Positions 17,301-25,966 of a stretch of 64,000 bases of DNA are shown in pieces (position 1 is the stretch's first letter; every line of letters starts with the position of its first letter). Source of the DNA: Methylobacterium mesophilicum (lineage in GTDB: Bacteria; Pseudomonadota; Alphaproteobacteria; Rhizobiales; Beijerinckiaceae); NCBI RefSeq assembly GCF_022179445.1, contig NZ_BPQU01000007.1:62001-126000 (forward strand), in the 5' to 3' direction. Made by a program: the position numbers and the translations under genes. Below the pieces are notes generated by a model. That model ran no database searches. It worked only from the letters and a program-made list of their open reading frames with translations, and was not told the origin of the DNA.

Positions 17301-18226
17301 TGGCGAATCTCCATGGCCGCGCGCAGGCCGTCCGAGAACAGGTTGAAGGCGATCGAGACGACGAAGATGCACACGCCCGGCAGGGCCGCGACGACCGGGT
17401 TGGCGTAGATCGCGGTGCGCAGGGTGTTGAGCATCAGGCCCCATTCCGGCTCCGGCGGGCGCACGCCGAGACCCAGGAACGACAGGCCCGAGGCCAGGAT
17501 CATCGAGACCGAGATCAGGCTGGTGGCGTAGACGAAGATCGGCCCGACCACGTTGCCGAGCACCTGCACCCGCATGATCGTCAGCGGCGAAGCGCCCGAG
17601 AGCTTCGCCGCGTCGATGTAGTCGCGCTTGCGGATGCCCGTCGTGACGCTCTCGGCGACCCGGGCGATCTGGGGCACGAACACGCAGGTCAGCGACACGA
17701 TCGAGTTGAAGATGCCGGCCCCGAGCGCACCGGACAGGGCGATCGCCAGCAGGACCGACGGGAACGCGAAGAACACGTCGATCGTGCGCATCAGGATCGT
17801 GTTCAGCCAGCCGCCGACATAGCCGGCCAGGATGCCGATGCTCGAGCCGATCACGAAGGCGATCAGCACCGGGGTGACCCCGATGAACAGCGACAGCCGC
17901 GCGCCCAGCATCAGCCGGCTGATCATGTCGCGCCCGAGCTCGTCCGAGCCGAGCCAGTAGGTGGCGTCGCCGACATGCTTCAGGCGGCGCAGCATGGAGC
18001 CCTTGTACGGGTCCATCGGGGTGATCCAGGGCGCCAGGATGGCGATGGCCACCACGAGCAGGATCAGGGCGCCCGCCCCCATGGCCACGGGATCGCGCAC
18101 CAGCCGGTGGCCGACATGGCCCCAGAAGCCGCGGGACGGAACGAACGCGGCCTCCGGGGCGGCGTCTTTGGCGGAGAGCACGCCGCCGTCGAGGGCCATC
18201 GAGGCGGCGGTGATCGGTGCGGTCAT
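17297..18226 (-). CDS. Peptide-type ABC importer permease, DppC-like, 309 aa
   Basis: An inner-membrane permease of the binding-protein-dependent family. Residues about 35-75 form the first helix and the OppC N-terminal region ([10 protein letters not shown]... [24 protein letters not shown]). The EAA-type loop is [32 protein letters not shown], which contacts the ATPases, and the end [21 protein letters not shown] is classic for DppC. The ATG at 18226 precedes a 30-residue cytoplasmic tail. It lies 14 bp downstream of the DppB-like gene. Confidence 0.92.
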   Translation of the reverse strand: MTAPITAASMALDGGVLSAKDAAPEAAFVPSRGFWGHVGHRLVRDPVAMGAGALILLVVAIAILAPWITPMDPYKGSMLRRLKHVGDATYWLGSDELGRDMISRLMLGARLSLFIGVTPVLIAFVIGSSIGILAGYVGGWLNTILMRTIDVFFAFPSVLLAIALSGALGAGIFNSIVSLTCVFVPQIARVAESVTTGIRKRDYIDAAKLSGASPLTIMRVQVLGNVVGPIFVYATSLISVSMILASGLSFLGLGVRPPEPEWGLMLNTLRTAIYANPVVAALPGVCIFVVSIAFNLFSDGLRAAMEIRQ

Positions 18227-18240
18227 GATCGGCCTCCGGG

Positions 18241-19194
18241 TCAGGCGCGTTCGATGCGCGGGTCGAGGGCGGTCTGCATCACGTCGACCAGCAGGTTGAG
18301 GACGACGAAGAACATCGCCAGCACCAGGATCGAGCCCTGGAGCAGGGGCAGGTCGCGCTGGAAGATCGCGGCGTTGAGGAGGAAGCCGGTGCCGGGCCAC
18401 GCGAATACGGTCTCGACCAGGATCGAGCCGCCGAGCAGGTAGCCGAGCTGCAGGCCCATGATCGCCAGCGCGGTCGGGGCGGCGTTGCGCACGACGTGCT
18501 TGAACACGCCGAACTCATCCATGCCCTTGGCGCGCAGGGCTTCCACGAAGTCCTGGGACAGGATGTCGGCCACCAGGGCACGCACCGTGCGGGCGATGAT
18601 GCCGGTGGGGATCACCGACATCGTCACCGCCGGGAGGATCAGGTAGCGCAGGTGGTCGAAATCCGGCCGCCAGTTGCCCGAGCCGTCCGGCCCGGCGCCG
18701 GTGGGCGGCAGCCAGCCCAGCGTCGCCGAGAACACGATCACCAGGACCATGCCGAGCCAGTAATGCGGCACGCTCACGCCGAAGACCGAGAGCGCGGACG
18801 CCGCCCGGTCGGCCAGCGAGTTGCGGTGGTAGCCGGCGACGAAGCCGAACAGCGTGCCGAACGTGAAGCCCAACAGGGTCGCCACGGAGGCGAGGATCAG
18901 CGAGTTGATCACCGCCCGGGTGACCTCGCCCAGCACCGGCCGGCCGGTGGCGATGGACGTGCCGAGATCGCCGTGGAGCACGTGCCACAACCAGATCAGG
19001 TACTGCATCGGCAGCGGCTTATCGAACCCGTAGGCGGCCCGCATGCTGTCGATGGTCTCCTGGGTGGCGTCCGCCGGCAGGACCGCGCTCAGGGCGTCGC
19101 CGGGCGCCAGATGGACCAGCAGGAAGCAGACCAGGCTGACCCCGAACGCCACCGGCGTCACGTAGACCAGACGTTTGAGGATGTAGATCAGCAT
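18241..19194 (-). CDS. Peptide-type ABC importer permease, DppB-like, 317 aa
   Basis: The start MLIYILKRLVYVTPVAFGVSLVCFLLVHLAPGD is the canonical first helix and HLxPGD motif of DppB/OppB. Family features follow: MRAAYGFDKPLPMQYLIWL, GDLGTSIATGRPV, and the EAA loop VEALRAKGMDEFGVFKHVVRNAAPTALAIMG. The C-terminal ETVFAWPGTGFLLNAAIFQRDLPLLQGSIL is also standard. It forms the translocation pore with the DppC-like protein. It is separated from the substrate-binding gene by a 200-bp gap that contains a large palindrome, which may lower its expression relative to the binding protein. Confidence 0.93.
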   Translation of the reverse strand: MLIYILKRLVYVTPVAFGVSLVCFLLVHLAPGDALSAVLPADATQETIDSMRAAYGFDKPLPMQYLIWLWHVLHGDLGTSIATGRPVLGEVTRAVINSLILASVATLLGFTFGTLFGFVAGYHRNSLADRAASALSVFGVSVPHYWLGMVLVIVFSATLGWLPPTGAGPDGSGNWRPDFDHLRYLILPAVTMSVIPTGIIARTVRALVADILSQDFVEALRAKGMDEFGVFKHVVRNAAPTALAIMGLQLGYLLGGSILVETVFAWPGTGFLLNAAIFQRDLPLLQGSILVLAMFFVVLNLLVDVMQTALDPRIERA

Positions 19195-19221
19195 CGGGTG
19201 CCTTACCGTGGCCGCTGAAAG

Positions 19222-19384
19222 TCCCTCCCCCCTTTGCGGGGGAGGGTGGCCCCTGCGTCAGCAGGGGTCGGGAGAGGGGAGCGACGCATCCGGAGAGGGC
19301 GTGCCGGGAGCCGAAACCCGCATCGTCGCGCTGCCCCTCTCCCCCCTGCTGCGCAGGTACCCTCCCCCGCAGAGGGGGAAGGGA
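19222..19384. repeat. Large imperfect palindrome inside the importer operon
   Basis: The outer arms at 19222-19247 and 19359-19384 pair over 26 nt with three mismatches (core GCGGGGGAGGGT / ACCCTCCCCCGC). Inside them, CCCCTGC...GCAGGGG and GGGAGAGGGGAGCG / CGCTGCCCCTCTCCC add further stems. Such G/C-tract palindromes are common between genes in this bacterial group. Lying between the binding-protein gene and the permease gene, it could stabilise the upstream message or attenuate the downstream genes. Confidence 0.75.
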
Positions 19385-19394
19385 AATCCCGCGG

Positions 19395-21017
19395 TTACCG
19401 CCCCGCCGTCGCGATGGTGATCTTCGAAAAGTCCTGGAACCAGTTCTGGGCCTGGACGAAGCCCTTCACCTTCGGGCTCATCGCCCGCGGGTTCACGTCG
19501 TGCGTGATCATGACGAACAGCGCGTCGTCCACGTACTTCTCGTGGACCTTCTCGAGGACCTGGGTCTGCGCGGCCTTGTCGAAGGTGGTACGCACCTGGT
19601 CGAACAGCTTGTCCATCGCCGAATCGCTGTAATAGCCCCAGTTCGTGCCGTTCGGCGGGGCGAAGTTGCTCTGGAGGTGGCGGATGAACCCGGTGAACGG
19701 GTCCTGGATGAAGTACGAGTAGTTGATAGCCGACACGCCGCGGGAGATGTCGGCCTTCGCGCCGGCCCGCCAGATGTTGATCAGCGTGTTCCACTCGACC
19801 ACCTCGTAGTCGACCTGGATGCCGACCTCCGAGAGGTTCTGCTGGACGAACTCGTTCATCGGCAGCGGCTGCATCTGGCCCGAGCCCGAGGCCGAGATCG
19901 CGACCTTGAGCTTCAGGGGCTTGGCCGGGCTGTAGCCGGCCTCGGCCATCAGCTTCTTGGCCGCCTCCGGATCGTACTTCACGTCGAAGGTCGGGTGGCC
20001 GAACCACTGGTGGCCGGGCGGCATGAAGCCCTTGGCGGGAATCGCAAGGCCGCCGAGCAACTCCTTCAGGCCGTCGCGGTCGATGGCGAGGTTGGCCGCC
20101 TTGCGGACCCGGATGTCGTTCCAGGGCGAGCCCTCGACCCGGGACAGGTGCCAGGTCCAGTTGTGCGGATAGGCGTTGGTCACGATGGTGAAGCCGGCGC
20201 CCTTGAGCGAGGCCACCGCGTCCGGCGCGGGCGCCTCGATCCAGTCGACCTGGCCGGAGCGGAGCGCCGCGACGCGGGCGTTGGCCTCCGGCAACGGCAC
20301 AAGGACGAGCTTGTCGAGCTTCGGGACCCGGTTCGTGTCCCAGTATTCCTTGAACGGCACCATCTCGGCGCGCTCGCGCGGCGCGAACAGCGTCAGCTTC
20401 CACGGGCCAGTGCCGGAGGGCTGCTTGGCGAAGGCGTCCCAGGACTTGCCGACCTTCTCCCACTGCGCGGGCGAGGACATCATGATCCAGGCGATCTGGT
20501 AGGGCAGCGTCGCGTCCGGGGCCTTGGTGACGATCTCGACCGTCATCGGGTCCACCACCTTGTAGGAGGCGACCGCCGGGACGCGGGTCTTGCCCTGCGC
20601 GGACTGGCGGGGATCGTATTGGGGCGCGTCGGCCTTCAGCAGCTTGTCGAGGTTCCACACCACGGCGTCGGCGTTGAAGTCGGAGCCGTCGTGGAATTTC
20701 ACCCCCGGCCGCAGCTTGAAGGTCCACTTGGTCTTGTCGGCGGCGTCGACCGCCCAGCTGGTCGCGAGGCCGGGCACGAGGTCGGAGGCGAGTTCGGCGC
20801 TCGACAGGTCCCAGTTAATCAGGCCGTCATAGACCGTGTAGCCCAGGAACCGCATGCCCTCGCCGCCATTGTCGGTCTGGCCGGTGGTCAGCGGGATGTC
20901 CGACGCGGTCATCCCGATCCGCAGCGTTCCCTGTGCGCGGGCGGCGGTGCTGGCGGAGAGCGCCAGGGCGCCGGCGAGCGCCGCACGGGCGCCGAGAGTT
21001 TTCAGACGAGACAGCAT
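19395..21017 (-). CDS. Periplasmic solute-binding protein of the peptide-type ABC importer (SBP family 5), 540 aa
   Basis: The ATG at 21017 begins a good Sec signal peptide (MLSRLKTLGARAALAGALALSASTAARA, cleavage after ARA, then QGTLRIGM). The mature protein follows the DppA/OppA pattern: VYDGLINWD, LVPGLATSWAVD, WTFKLRPGVKFHDGSDFNADAVVWNLD, PSGTGPWKL and VRKAANLAIDRDGL. It would capture the ligand in the periplasm and deliver it to the DppBC-like permease. The neighbours are amidase and ureidoglycolate genes rather than peptidases, so the ligand may be a ureide, oxalurate or a small amide instead of a peptide. That is inference from context. Confidence 0.92.
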   Translation of the reverse strand: MLSRLKTLGARAALAGALALSASTAARAQGTLRIGMTASDIPLTTGQTDNGGEGMRFLGYTVYDGLINWDLSSAELASDLVPGLATSWAVDAADKTKWTFKLRPGVKFHDGSDFNADAVVWNLDKLLKADAPQYDPRQSAQGKTRVPAVASYKVVDPMTVEIVTKAPDATLPYQIAWIMMSSPAQWEKVGKSWDAFAKQPSGTGPWKLTLFAPRERAEMVPFKEYWDTNRVPKLDKLVLVPLPEANARVAALRSGQVDWIEAPAPDAVASLKGAGFTIVTNAYPHNWTWHLSRVEGSPWNDIRVRKAANLAIDRDGLKELLGGLAIPAKGFMPPGHQWFGHPTFDVKYDPEAAKKLMAEAGYSPAKPLKLKVAISASGSGQMQPLPMNEFVQQNLSEVGIQVDYEVVEWNTLINIWRAGAKADISRGVSAINYSYFIQDPFTGFIRHLQSNFAPPNGTNWGYYSDSAMDKLFDQVRTTFDKAAQTQVLEKVHEKYVDDALFVMITHDVNPRAMSPKVKGFVQAQNWFQDFSKITIATAGR

Positions 21018-21124
21018 GTCGGATCGGATACTCGCGTTGGTCCGGGAGGGCGGGCCCGGAATACGCTCGACTGTATGCAAGCCCGCGGCCACTCGGTCCC
21101 GGGCCATGCACGGACCCGTCGATC

Positions 21125-21508
21125 CTAGGCGGTTTCGATGAGACTCACGTGGGCGGCGACCACCCGCCACCCCTCCGGAAACCGCACCCAGGTCTGGCTC
21201 TGGCGCCCGGTCCTGCCGGGGGCGTTGTCCCGGGTGAACAGGGTCATCGCCGTGGCGAAGTCGCGCCCGTAGGTCGTGATCACCGTCTCGGCGAGCACCC
21301 GCTCCAGGCCCACGGGCGAGCGCGCCCGCCGGAACGCCCGAATCGCGTCCATCCCGTAGAGGTTCTCCCCGGCCCCGTACCGGATCGTGCGAGGATCGTC
21401 CCGGAAGAGCGCTTCCAGGGTGGCGACGTCGTTGGTGGTCAGCGCCGTCTCGTAGGTCGCGAACGCGGCCTCGACCTCGGCCTTCACGGCGGGATCGTCG
21501 ATGACCAT
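21125..21508 (-). CDS. hpxZ: AtzH/HpxZ-like protein (DUF3225, NTF2-like fold), 127 aa
   Basis: The product [35 protein letters not shown], followed by [30 protein letters not shown] and [33 protein letters not shown], is the SnoaL/NTF2-like DUF3225 family. Members are HpxZ of the Klebsiella oxalurate operon hpxWXYZ and AtzH of cyanuric acid/biuret degradation. AtzH-like proteins are small hydrolases or helpers next to AtzE amidases. The ATG shares one base with the amidase stop (TGATG). The gene order X-Y-Z is identical to the hpx system. The symbol is used for the family and not as proof of substrate. Confidence 0.85.
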   Translation of the reverse strand: MVIDDPAVKAEVEAAFATYETALTTNDVATLEALFRDDPRTIRYGAGENLYGMDAIRAFRRARSPVGLERVLAETVITTYGRDFATAMTLFTRDNAPGRTGRQSQTWVRFPEGWRVVAAHVSLIETA

Positions 21509-22905
21509 CAGGCGACCTCCGCCACGGGGGCCGTGCAGATCCCGTCCCGTTCCAGCTGGCGCGCGACCCGCAGGGCCAGGTCCTCCCGCCAGGGCGCGGC
21601 GATCACCTGGACCCCGAGCGGCAGCCCGGCATCGATCCTGACCGGCACGGCCACCACGGGCAGGCCGATGAACGAGATCGGCTGCGTGAACACGCCGATA
21701 TTGGCCCGGATCGGCAGGGTCACGCCGTCGAGCACGAAGTGGGTCAGGCCGCCTTTCGGTGCCCGGCACGGCGTGGCCGGAGCCAGGATCACGTCGACGC
21801 CGCCGAACAAGTCCATGACCGCGTCGCGGTACCAGCGGCGGAAGCGCTGCGCCCGCTCGACGAAGGGGGCCGGGATCATCGCCCCGGCGATCAGGCGGTC
21901 GCGCACGGCCGGGTCGAAATCCTGCGGCCGGGTGCGCAGGCGGTCGAGGTGGAGGGTGGCGCCCTCGGCCGCCGTGATCAGGTAGGCCGCCGCCCGGGCG
22001 CGCTGGGCCTCCGGGAGCTCGACCGTGCGGCTCGCCCCGAGGGCGTCCGCGACGCGGGCGACGGCCGCGAACGCCTCCGGATGCCCGTTGCGGGCGAAGT
22101 AGCCGCCGGCCACCGCGATGCGCAGGCCGCCGATGCCGTCCTCCAGGTCGGGATACGCAGGCTCGGGCGCCCGGGTCGTGGCCACCGGATCGTCCGGGTC
22201 GGGTCCCTGCATCGCGTCGTAGGCCAGGGCGAGGTCGGCGACGCTCCGGGCCATCGGCCCGAGATGGTCCAGGCTGCCCACGAACGGGAAGCTGCCGGCC
22301 CGGCTGATCCGCCCGTAGGTCGGCTTCATCCCGAAGCAGCCGCAGAACGCGGCCGGCACCCGGATCGAGCCGTTGGTGTCGGAGCCCAGCGTCAGCGGCA
22401 CCAACCCCGCCGCCACGGCCGCGCCCGACCCCCCGGAGGAGCCGCCGGTCATGTGGTCGAGGGCGTGGGGATTGTGGGCGTCGCCGTCGTGGACGTTCTC
22501 GCCGGTGAAGTCGTAGGCATACTCGCCCATGTTGAGCGCGCCGACCAGGATCGCCCCGGCCGCCTCCAGGCGCCGCACCACCGCGCCGTCGCGCGCGGCC
22601 GGTGGGCGATCCCGGTTGATCTTCGAGCCGGCGCGGGTCGGCAGACCGGCGACGTCGATCAGGTTCTTCACCGCGAAGGGTACGCCGGCGAGCGGGCCGG
22701 CGGGCTCGCCGCGCGCGCGGGCGGCATCGAGTGCGTCGGCCCGGGCCAGCGCCCGCTCGGGCAGCACGTCCGTGAAGGCGCCCACGCGCCCGTCGATCCC
22801 TGCGATCCGCTCCAGGGTGGCCGCCACGGTGGCGCGGGCGGTCGTACGCCCCTGCGCGAACGCGGCGGCGATCGTCGCGGCATCGGATGGCGTCGGCGCG
22901 CTCAT
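21508..22905 (-). CDS. hpxY: AtzE/HpxY-like amidase (amidase signature family), 465 aa
   Basis: The Ser-cisSer-Lys amidase elements are visible: Lys in [19 protein letters not shown] (about residue 80), [34 protein letters not shown] with the cis-Ser and nucleophile, and the C-terminal [14 protein letters not shown]. The [28 protein letters not shown] block is typical of the AtzE subgroup. AtzE deaminates 1-carboxybiuret; HpxY is required for oxalurate use in Klebsiella. It overlaps both its neighbours, the DUF4089 gene by 4 bp and hpxZ by 1 bp. That fits the known AtzG-AtzE complex, where AtzG is a small accessory subunit. Confidence 0.9.
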   Translation of the reverse strand: MSAPTPSDAATIAAAFAQGRTTARATVAATLERIAGIDGRVGAFTDVLPERALARADALDAARARGEPAGPLAGVPFAVKNLIDVAGLPTRAGSKINRDRPPAARDGAVVRRLEAAGAILVGALNMGEYAYDFTGENVHDGDAHNPHALDHMTGGSSGGSGAAVAAGLVPLTLGSDTNGSIRVPAAFCGCFGMKPTYGRISRAGSFPFVGSLDHLGPMARSVADLALAYDAMQGPDPDDPVATTRAPEPAYPDLEDGIGGLRIAVAGGYFARNGHPEAFAAVARVADALGASRTVELPEAQRARAAAYLITAAEGATLHLDRLRTRPQDFDPAVRDRLIAGAMIPAPFVERAQRFRRWYRDAVMDLFGGVDVILAPATPCRAPKGGLTHFVLDGVTLPIRANIGVFTQPISFIGLPVVAVPVRIDAGLPLGVQVIAAPWREDLALRVARQLERDGICTAPVAEVA

Positions 22906-23096
22906 GCCTCGAACCGCGGCGCAGCCTCGACCTCGTCGGGGAGCGGAAAGCCCGCTACCAGGTCCGCGGCGGAGGCCAGGACGCGCAGGTTCAACGTGAT
23001 CGGCAGCACCCAGGCCGGATCGATCGCCAGGCCGAGCAGCGGCGCGGCCACTGCCGCGTAGGCGTCCGGGTCGAACGGAGGGGGTGTCTCAGGCAT
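22902..23096 (-). CDS. hpxX: AtzG/HpxX-like small subunit (DUF4089), 64 aa
   Basis: The tiny product ([53 protein letters not shown]) matches the DUF4089 pattern: an N-terminal Y-x-x-x-x-A-x-x-L-G-L-x-I, then V..NL..L...A.LV..FPLPDE. AtzG, a GatC-like peptide, wraps around the AtzE amidase and is needed for its activity. The stop overlaps the amidase ATG by four bases. The ATG at 23096 is preceded by GAGGAA at good spacing, so I prefer it to an in-frame ATG 54 bp upstream. Confidence 0.85.
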   Translation of the reverse strand: MPETPPPFDPDAYAAVAAPLLGLAIDPAWVLPITLNLRVLASAADLVAGFPLPDEVEAAPRFEA

Positions 23097-23268
23097 CGCG
23101 TTCCTCACACCGGTATTCAGGATGGGCCGGCTTCCGGGCGGTGCAGGCATCGTGCCGGGTCGTTGGCCGATGCCGGATCTCTACGTGATGCACAAACACT
23201 AGGCACTTGTCGCGATTACCTGAGAGCGATTCCAGGCCATGACGAGCGATGCCTATTTGATGAGCAGT
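23097..23268 (-). promoter_or_regulatory. Likely promoter/operator region of the hpxXYZ-importer operon
   Basis: This 172-bp gap is the only sizeable space between allA and hpxX. It contains an ACAA-N11-TTGT dyad (23192-23210), the kind of spacing used by GntR-type regulators, although no regulator gene is adjacent. No strong -35/-10 pair was found by eye. The dyad may be coincidental. Confidence 0.3.
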
Positions 23269-23739
23269 TCATCCCAGCGCGATCATAAGAGGGGCGATCG
23301 GTGCGAAGCTGCAATCCGCGTCGGTGCCGTCCTCGTGGACCAGCATGGCGAAGCGGCCCGGCTCTTCGAGCGTCATCATGTGCGCGTGCCAGGTCCCCGC
23401 GCGGTAATTGATTCCGACATGGCCCGGCACGCGGAAACCGTGGATCCGGGATTCGTCGGGGCGGCCGTCGCGATCGGGGGCCACGATGACGGCGTAGGCA
23501 TCCGCCGAAAGCGGGAGGAAGGCCTGGTTGGAATGCAGGTGACGCTCAAGGCGACGCACCGGCATCAGGCCGGCCATCGGCTCACTCCGCACCAGCGCGA
23601 GGTTGGCGCGCGCCGCCCGCCGCGTGTTCTGCATCCGCCCGGCCTGGTCCTGACGGGGTGGGGTGGCGGGATCATCCAAGACCTCGCCGTAGGGGGCGAA
23701 CGCCTCGGCGGTGATATCGGACAGGATCAGGGTGCGCAT
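23269..23739 (-). CDS. allA: Ureidoglycolate lyase
   Basis: The product MRTLILSDITAEAFAPYGEVLD...GRMQNTRRAARANLALVRSEP, followed by VRRLERHLHSNQAFLPLSADAYAVIVAPD, GHVGINYRAGTWHAHMMTLEEPGRFAML and HEDGTDADC, is the AllA family. It has the ERHxxSxQAFLPL and GxNYxxGxWHH/A signatures. The enzyme splits ureidoglycolate into glyoxylate and urea at the end of allantoin/purine breakdown. It lies just upstream of the hpxXYZ-importer genes on the same strand and has a clear ribosome site (GAGGAG). The WHH of E. coli reads WHA here; the other motifs are intact. Confidence 0.92.
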   Translation of the reverse strand: MRTLILSDITAEAFAPYGEVLDDPATPPRQDQAGRMQNTRRAARANLALVRSEPMAGLMPVRRLERHLHSNQAFLPLSADAYAVIVAPDRDGRPDESRIHGFRVPGHVGINYRAGTWHAHMMTLEEPGRFAMLVHEDGTDADCSFAPIAPLMIALG

Positions 23740-24350
23740 CACAGCTCCTCGCGTCCACGCGTCCGCCCCGGGGCACGACGCGGCCGGACGCCACCATCCA
23801 CGCGGGCCGAAACGGAAGATGCGCCACCGGGAAGCCCATGGCGAGTCGCGGAAGACTCCGCCTGCGGGGGAGCGGGAGGCCCTGCCCCGCCGGTCGGCGG
23901 CAATCGTGGCGATCACCCGGTCTTGTCGGTTCAGCGGGCGCGACCTACCTGTCTTGCATTAGATCGAGCCTGCGGCTCGTCCCACCCGGCAACCGACGAA
24001 ACTCCGTTCGAGATCGTTGTGTCCCATCGTCGGTTTGAGGCTTTTGGGCATCGCCCGGACAAACTTTTACAGAGTTCACCTCGATTGTCGTTTTACCGGC
24101 GCCCTCGGTACGCCGACGCGATTGCGTCCTCAGGGGAGCAGGGTTTAAGGGCTGTCCCGTTTTTTCAGACATGGCCCGACCCGAGCGCTCCCGTGTGAGC
24201 CGAGCGCTCGGGTCGGGCCATCGGCAGCGCCGATGGATCGGTGCGGTTCCGGGGCCCGGGGACGGTTCCGGAACCCGTAGTCTCAGTACGTGGCCGGTTC
24301 AGCCGGTCGTCCCCGCGACACGCGTGACGTACCCAACCGAGAAAGGTCAG
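23740..24350. other. 611-bp gap with a strong hairpin and no confident gene
   Basis: No frame here on either strand looks like a protein gene; the longest are low-complexity or antisense. The middle (about 24000-24170) is less GC-rich than the surroundings and contains short A/T runs, consistent with promoters. The right part holds a 20-bp perfect stem (24171-24221) and a second stem-loop (ggttccgg near 24247 pairing with ccggaacc near 24270) before the DUF6481 gene. Together they suggest a long structured 5' leader for that gene. Confidence 0.5.
24171..24221. repeat. Perfect 20-bp inverted repeat (hairpin) upstream of the DUF6481 gene
   Basis: Positions 24171-24190 are the exact reverse complement of 24202-24221 with an 11-nt loop (24191-24201). 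On the plus strand the stem is preceded by TTTTTT (24160-24165) and is not followed by a T-run, so it is not a standard intrinsic terminator in that direction. It may be a structured leader, an RNA-stability element or a protein-binding palindrome. Confidence 0.8.
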
Positions 24351-24725
24351 ATGAGCGCATTCGACTACCGGAATTTCGACGACCGCCGCCAGCATTCGCA
24401 GAGCGCCAAGGCTGCCCTGCTGGCCAAGTTCAAGGCACGCCCGCCGGCCGACGATCCTGAAGTGATCGCCAAGGCGAAGGCCCGGGCCGAGATCGCCCAG
24501 GCCCGTGAGGAGCGCGCCCGCGAGCGCGAGGCCGCCCGGATCGCCGCCGAGCGGAAGGCTGCCGAGGAGAAGCGTCTGCGCGAGGAGGCCGAACTCGCTG
24601 CGCGGCTCGCCCGCGAGGCCGCCGAACTCGCTGCCGCGCAAGAGCGCAAGTCTGCCGAACTCGAATTGAAGAAGGCCCAGCGCGACGCCCGCTACGCCGC
24701 CCGTAAGGCCAAAGCCAAGCGCTGA
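24351..24725 (+). CDS. DUF6481-like charged helical protein, 124 aa
   Basis: The start MSAFDYRNFDDRRQHSQSAKAALLAKFKARPPADDPEV follows a GAAAGGTCAG ribosome site. The rest is an almost continuous Ala/Glu/Arg/Lys helix (AREERAREREAARIAAERKAAEEKRLREEAELAARLAREAAELAAAQERK) ending KKAQRDARYAARKAKAKR. The AxxARxALLxKxxxRPxxDDPxV start and RDARYAARKAR end are typical of DUF6481, a small family common in Methylobacterium and relatives. From the sequence it is cytoplasmic, very soluble and coiled-coil; its role is unknown. Its leader carries strong hairpins. Confidence 0.8.
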   Translation: MSAFDYRNFDDRRQHSQSAKAALLAKFKARPPADDPEVIAKAKARAEIAQAREERAREREAARIAAERKAAEEKRLREEAELAARLAREAAELAAAQERKSAELELKKAQRDARYAARKAKAKR

Positions 24726-25026
24726 CCCGCGTCGCCCGCGGGCCGCACCCGTAGAGCGCGCGCGAACGCCGTCCGCCCCCCAGGCGGGCGGCGTTGCCGT
24801 GTCCGGGGAAGCGCTCTGCCGGACCGCTCGCCCCCCGGGGGGCGACGCTGAGCCCGACAGCGCGCTGGTTCAACCTTCGGCCCGGTGGCGCGATCGCTCG
24901 TCCGAGCCGCGTCGGTCGAATGCCGGGCAACCTTCACGCGTCGATCCGTGTTGGAAGTCGCCGTCGTCAAGCGCATGCGCGGGATGACCGGATGCCTTTG
25001 AGCATGATGCGGATGGCGAGGAAGCG
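24726..25026. other. 301-bp gap with a terminator-like hairpin
   Basis: After the DUF6481 stop a strong stem-loop is present at 24765-24795, then GC-rich sequence with no convincing gene. The last 30 bp contain GAGGATGGCGAGGAAGCG just before the next ATG, giving it a usable ribosome site. Confidence 0.5.
24765..24795 (+). terminator. Terminator-like stem-loop after the DUF6481 gene
   Basis: Arms 24765-24777 and 24783-24795 pair over 13 bp with one G-U, loop CCCCA. No T-run follows (GCCG instead), so termination would be weak or factor-dependent. RNA-end protection is an alternative role. Confidence 0.55.
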
Positions 25027-25308
25027 ATGCGGTCTCGAACCCTGTTGGCGGCGCTGCCGCTCGTCCTCCTGGGATCGGGCCATGCCTCGGCACAGGATCC
25101 ATCCACCGTCACCGCTTGCGACACGCTGATCGCCACCCGCCGGATCGATGCCGCGACCGGGCCGGCCCGCGAGGCGCCGGAGCCGGGTTGCCGCCGGATC
25201 CCACGGGCCGATATCGGCCCTGTAGAGCAACGGGCGCTGATCGGTGGCGCGCCCTACGAGTGCATGACGATCACGGGGTCCGGCCGCTGCCTGTGGGTCG
25301 TGCCCTGA
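25027..25308 (+). CDS. Small secreted hypothetical protein, 93 aa
   Basis: An N-terminal Sec signal peptide is clear (MRSRTLLAALPLVLLGSGHASA, cleavage after ASA, then QDPSTVTACDTL). The mature part of about 70 residues has four cysteines (TACDTL, PGCRRI, YECMTI, GRCLWVV), so two disulfides are possible in the periplasm. A repeat-free, slightly acidic sequence follows with no family that I recognise. It starts 301 bp after the DUF6481 gene. A second small secreted gene follows about 140 bp later, and the two may be functionally related or simply co-located. Confidence 0.65.
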   Translation: MRSRTLLAALPLVLLGSGHASAQDPSTVTACDTLIATRRIDAATGPAREAPEPGCRRIPRADIGPVEQRALIGGAPYECMTITGSGRCLWVVP

Positions 25309-25450
25309 CGCATGGCACGCAGACCGCGCCCGGATCGCAAGCAGTGCTGTCTTACGGCGTCGCCGCCGGAACCAGCAGTCTGACGAAGCTTCACGGAAAG
25401 ACGATCCGCACTATCTCGGCGGTTCTCTCCAACGAGGAACACGCTCCGGT

Positions 25451-25744
25451 ATGTTGAGTATCCAAGCCAGGATGCGGGTCCCCGCCTGGGTTTCGGCTGC
25501 GGTTCTGACGACGATCCTCGGTGGTGCGGCGGCCAGGGCCGAGCCGCCGATTAAAAGCCCGGAAGACGCGGCCTGCCGCAACGAGGCGCGCGCGAAGGTG
25601 TTCTCGGCACCCAATCCCCAGGGCCTGGAACTGGAGGATATCGGCCGGCAGATCTACTTCGCCTGCATGGCCCGAACGACCCAGGCGGCCGTCCAACCGC
25701 CGAAGCGCACCGGCAAACGCAAGCATCGTCACAGGCGGCGCTGA
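25451..25744 (+). CDS. Small secreted basic hypothetical protein, 97 aa
   Basis: After MLSIQARMRVPA comes a hydrophobic signal segment (WVSAAVLTTILGGAAARA, cleavage before EPPIKSPEDAACRNEARAKVF). The mature protein has two cysteines (AACRNEA, YFACMAR) and a strongly basic tail (KRTGKRKHRHRRR). The segment EDAACRNEARAKVFSAPNPQGLELEDIGRQIYFACM looks like a compact helical domain. An internal ATG at 25472 (MRVPAWV) is an equally good start for the signal peptide. No function is recognised. Confidence 0.6.
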   Translation: MLSIQARMRVPAWVSAAVLTTILGGAAARAEPPIKSPEDAACRNEARAKVFSAPNPQGLELEDIGRQIYFACMARTTQAAVQPPKRTGKRKHRHRRR

Positions 25745-25759
25745 CGCGCCGCCGCGGGT

Positions 25760-25966
25760 TCAGGCGTCGAGCGGCGCGCCGATCCGCGCACGGAGTTCAT
25801 GACGCAGGGCTTCGTTGCCGCCCTCCGCGTTCAGCGCCGACATCAGACGCAGCAGATGGCTGAGCGGGGTCGACCGGCAGGCGATCGCCTCGGCGATCTG
25901 CTCCGGCAGGGGCTTGGCGGCCGGCACGAAACGCGGTGCGGGGCTGGACTGGTGAGTCTGGGGCAT
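25760..25966 (-). CDS. Small hypothetical protein, 68 aa
   Basis: The product is MPQTHQSSPAPRFVPAAKPL, then PEQIAEAIACRSTPLSHLLRLMSALNAEGGNEALRHELRARIG. The second part is a plausible amphipathic helical pair, and the first 20 residues are Pro/Ala-rich. It converges with the secreted protein gene 15 bp away. I do not recognise a family, and the call rests on the helix pattern, its start codon and the lack of any competing gene, so it could be spurious. Confidence 0.45.
   Translation of the reverse strand: MPQTHQSSPAPRFVPAAKPLPEQIAEAIACRSTPLSHLLRLMSALNAEGGNEALRHELRARIGAPLDA

Noticed and set aside
23239..24198. Plus-strand frame of 319 codons across allA and the following gap
   Set aside because: It runs antisense to allA, which has all family motifs, and its tail in the gap has no domain-like sequence.
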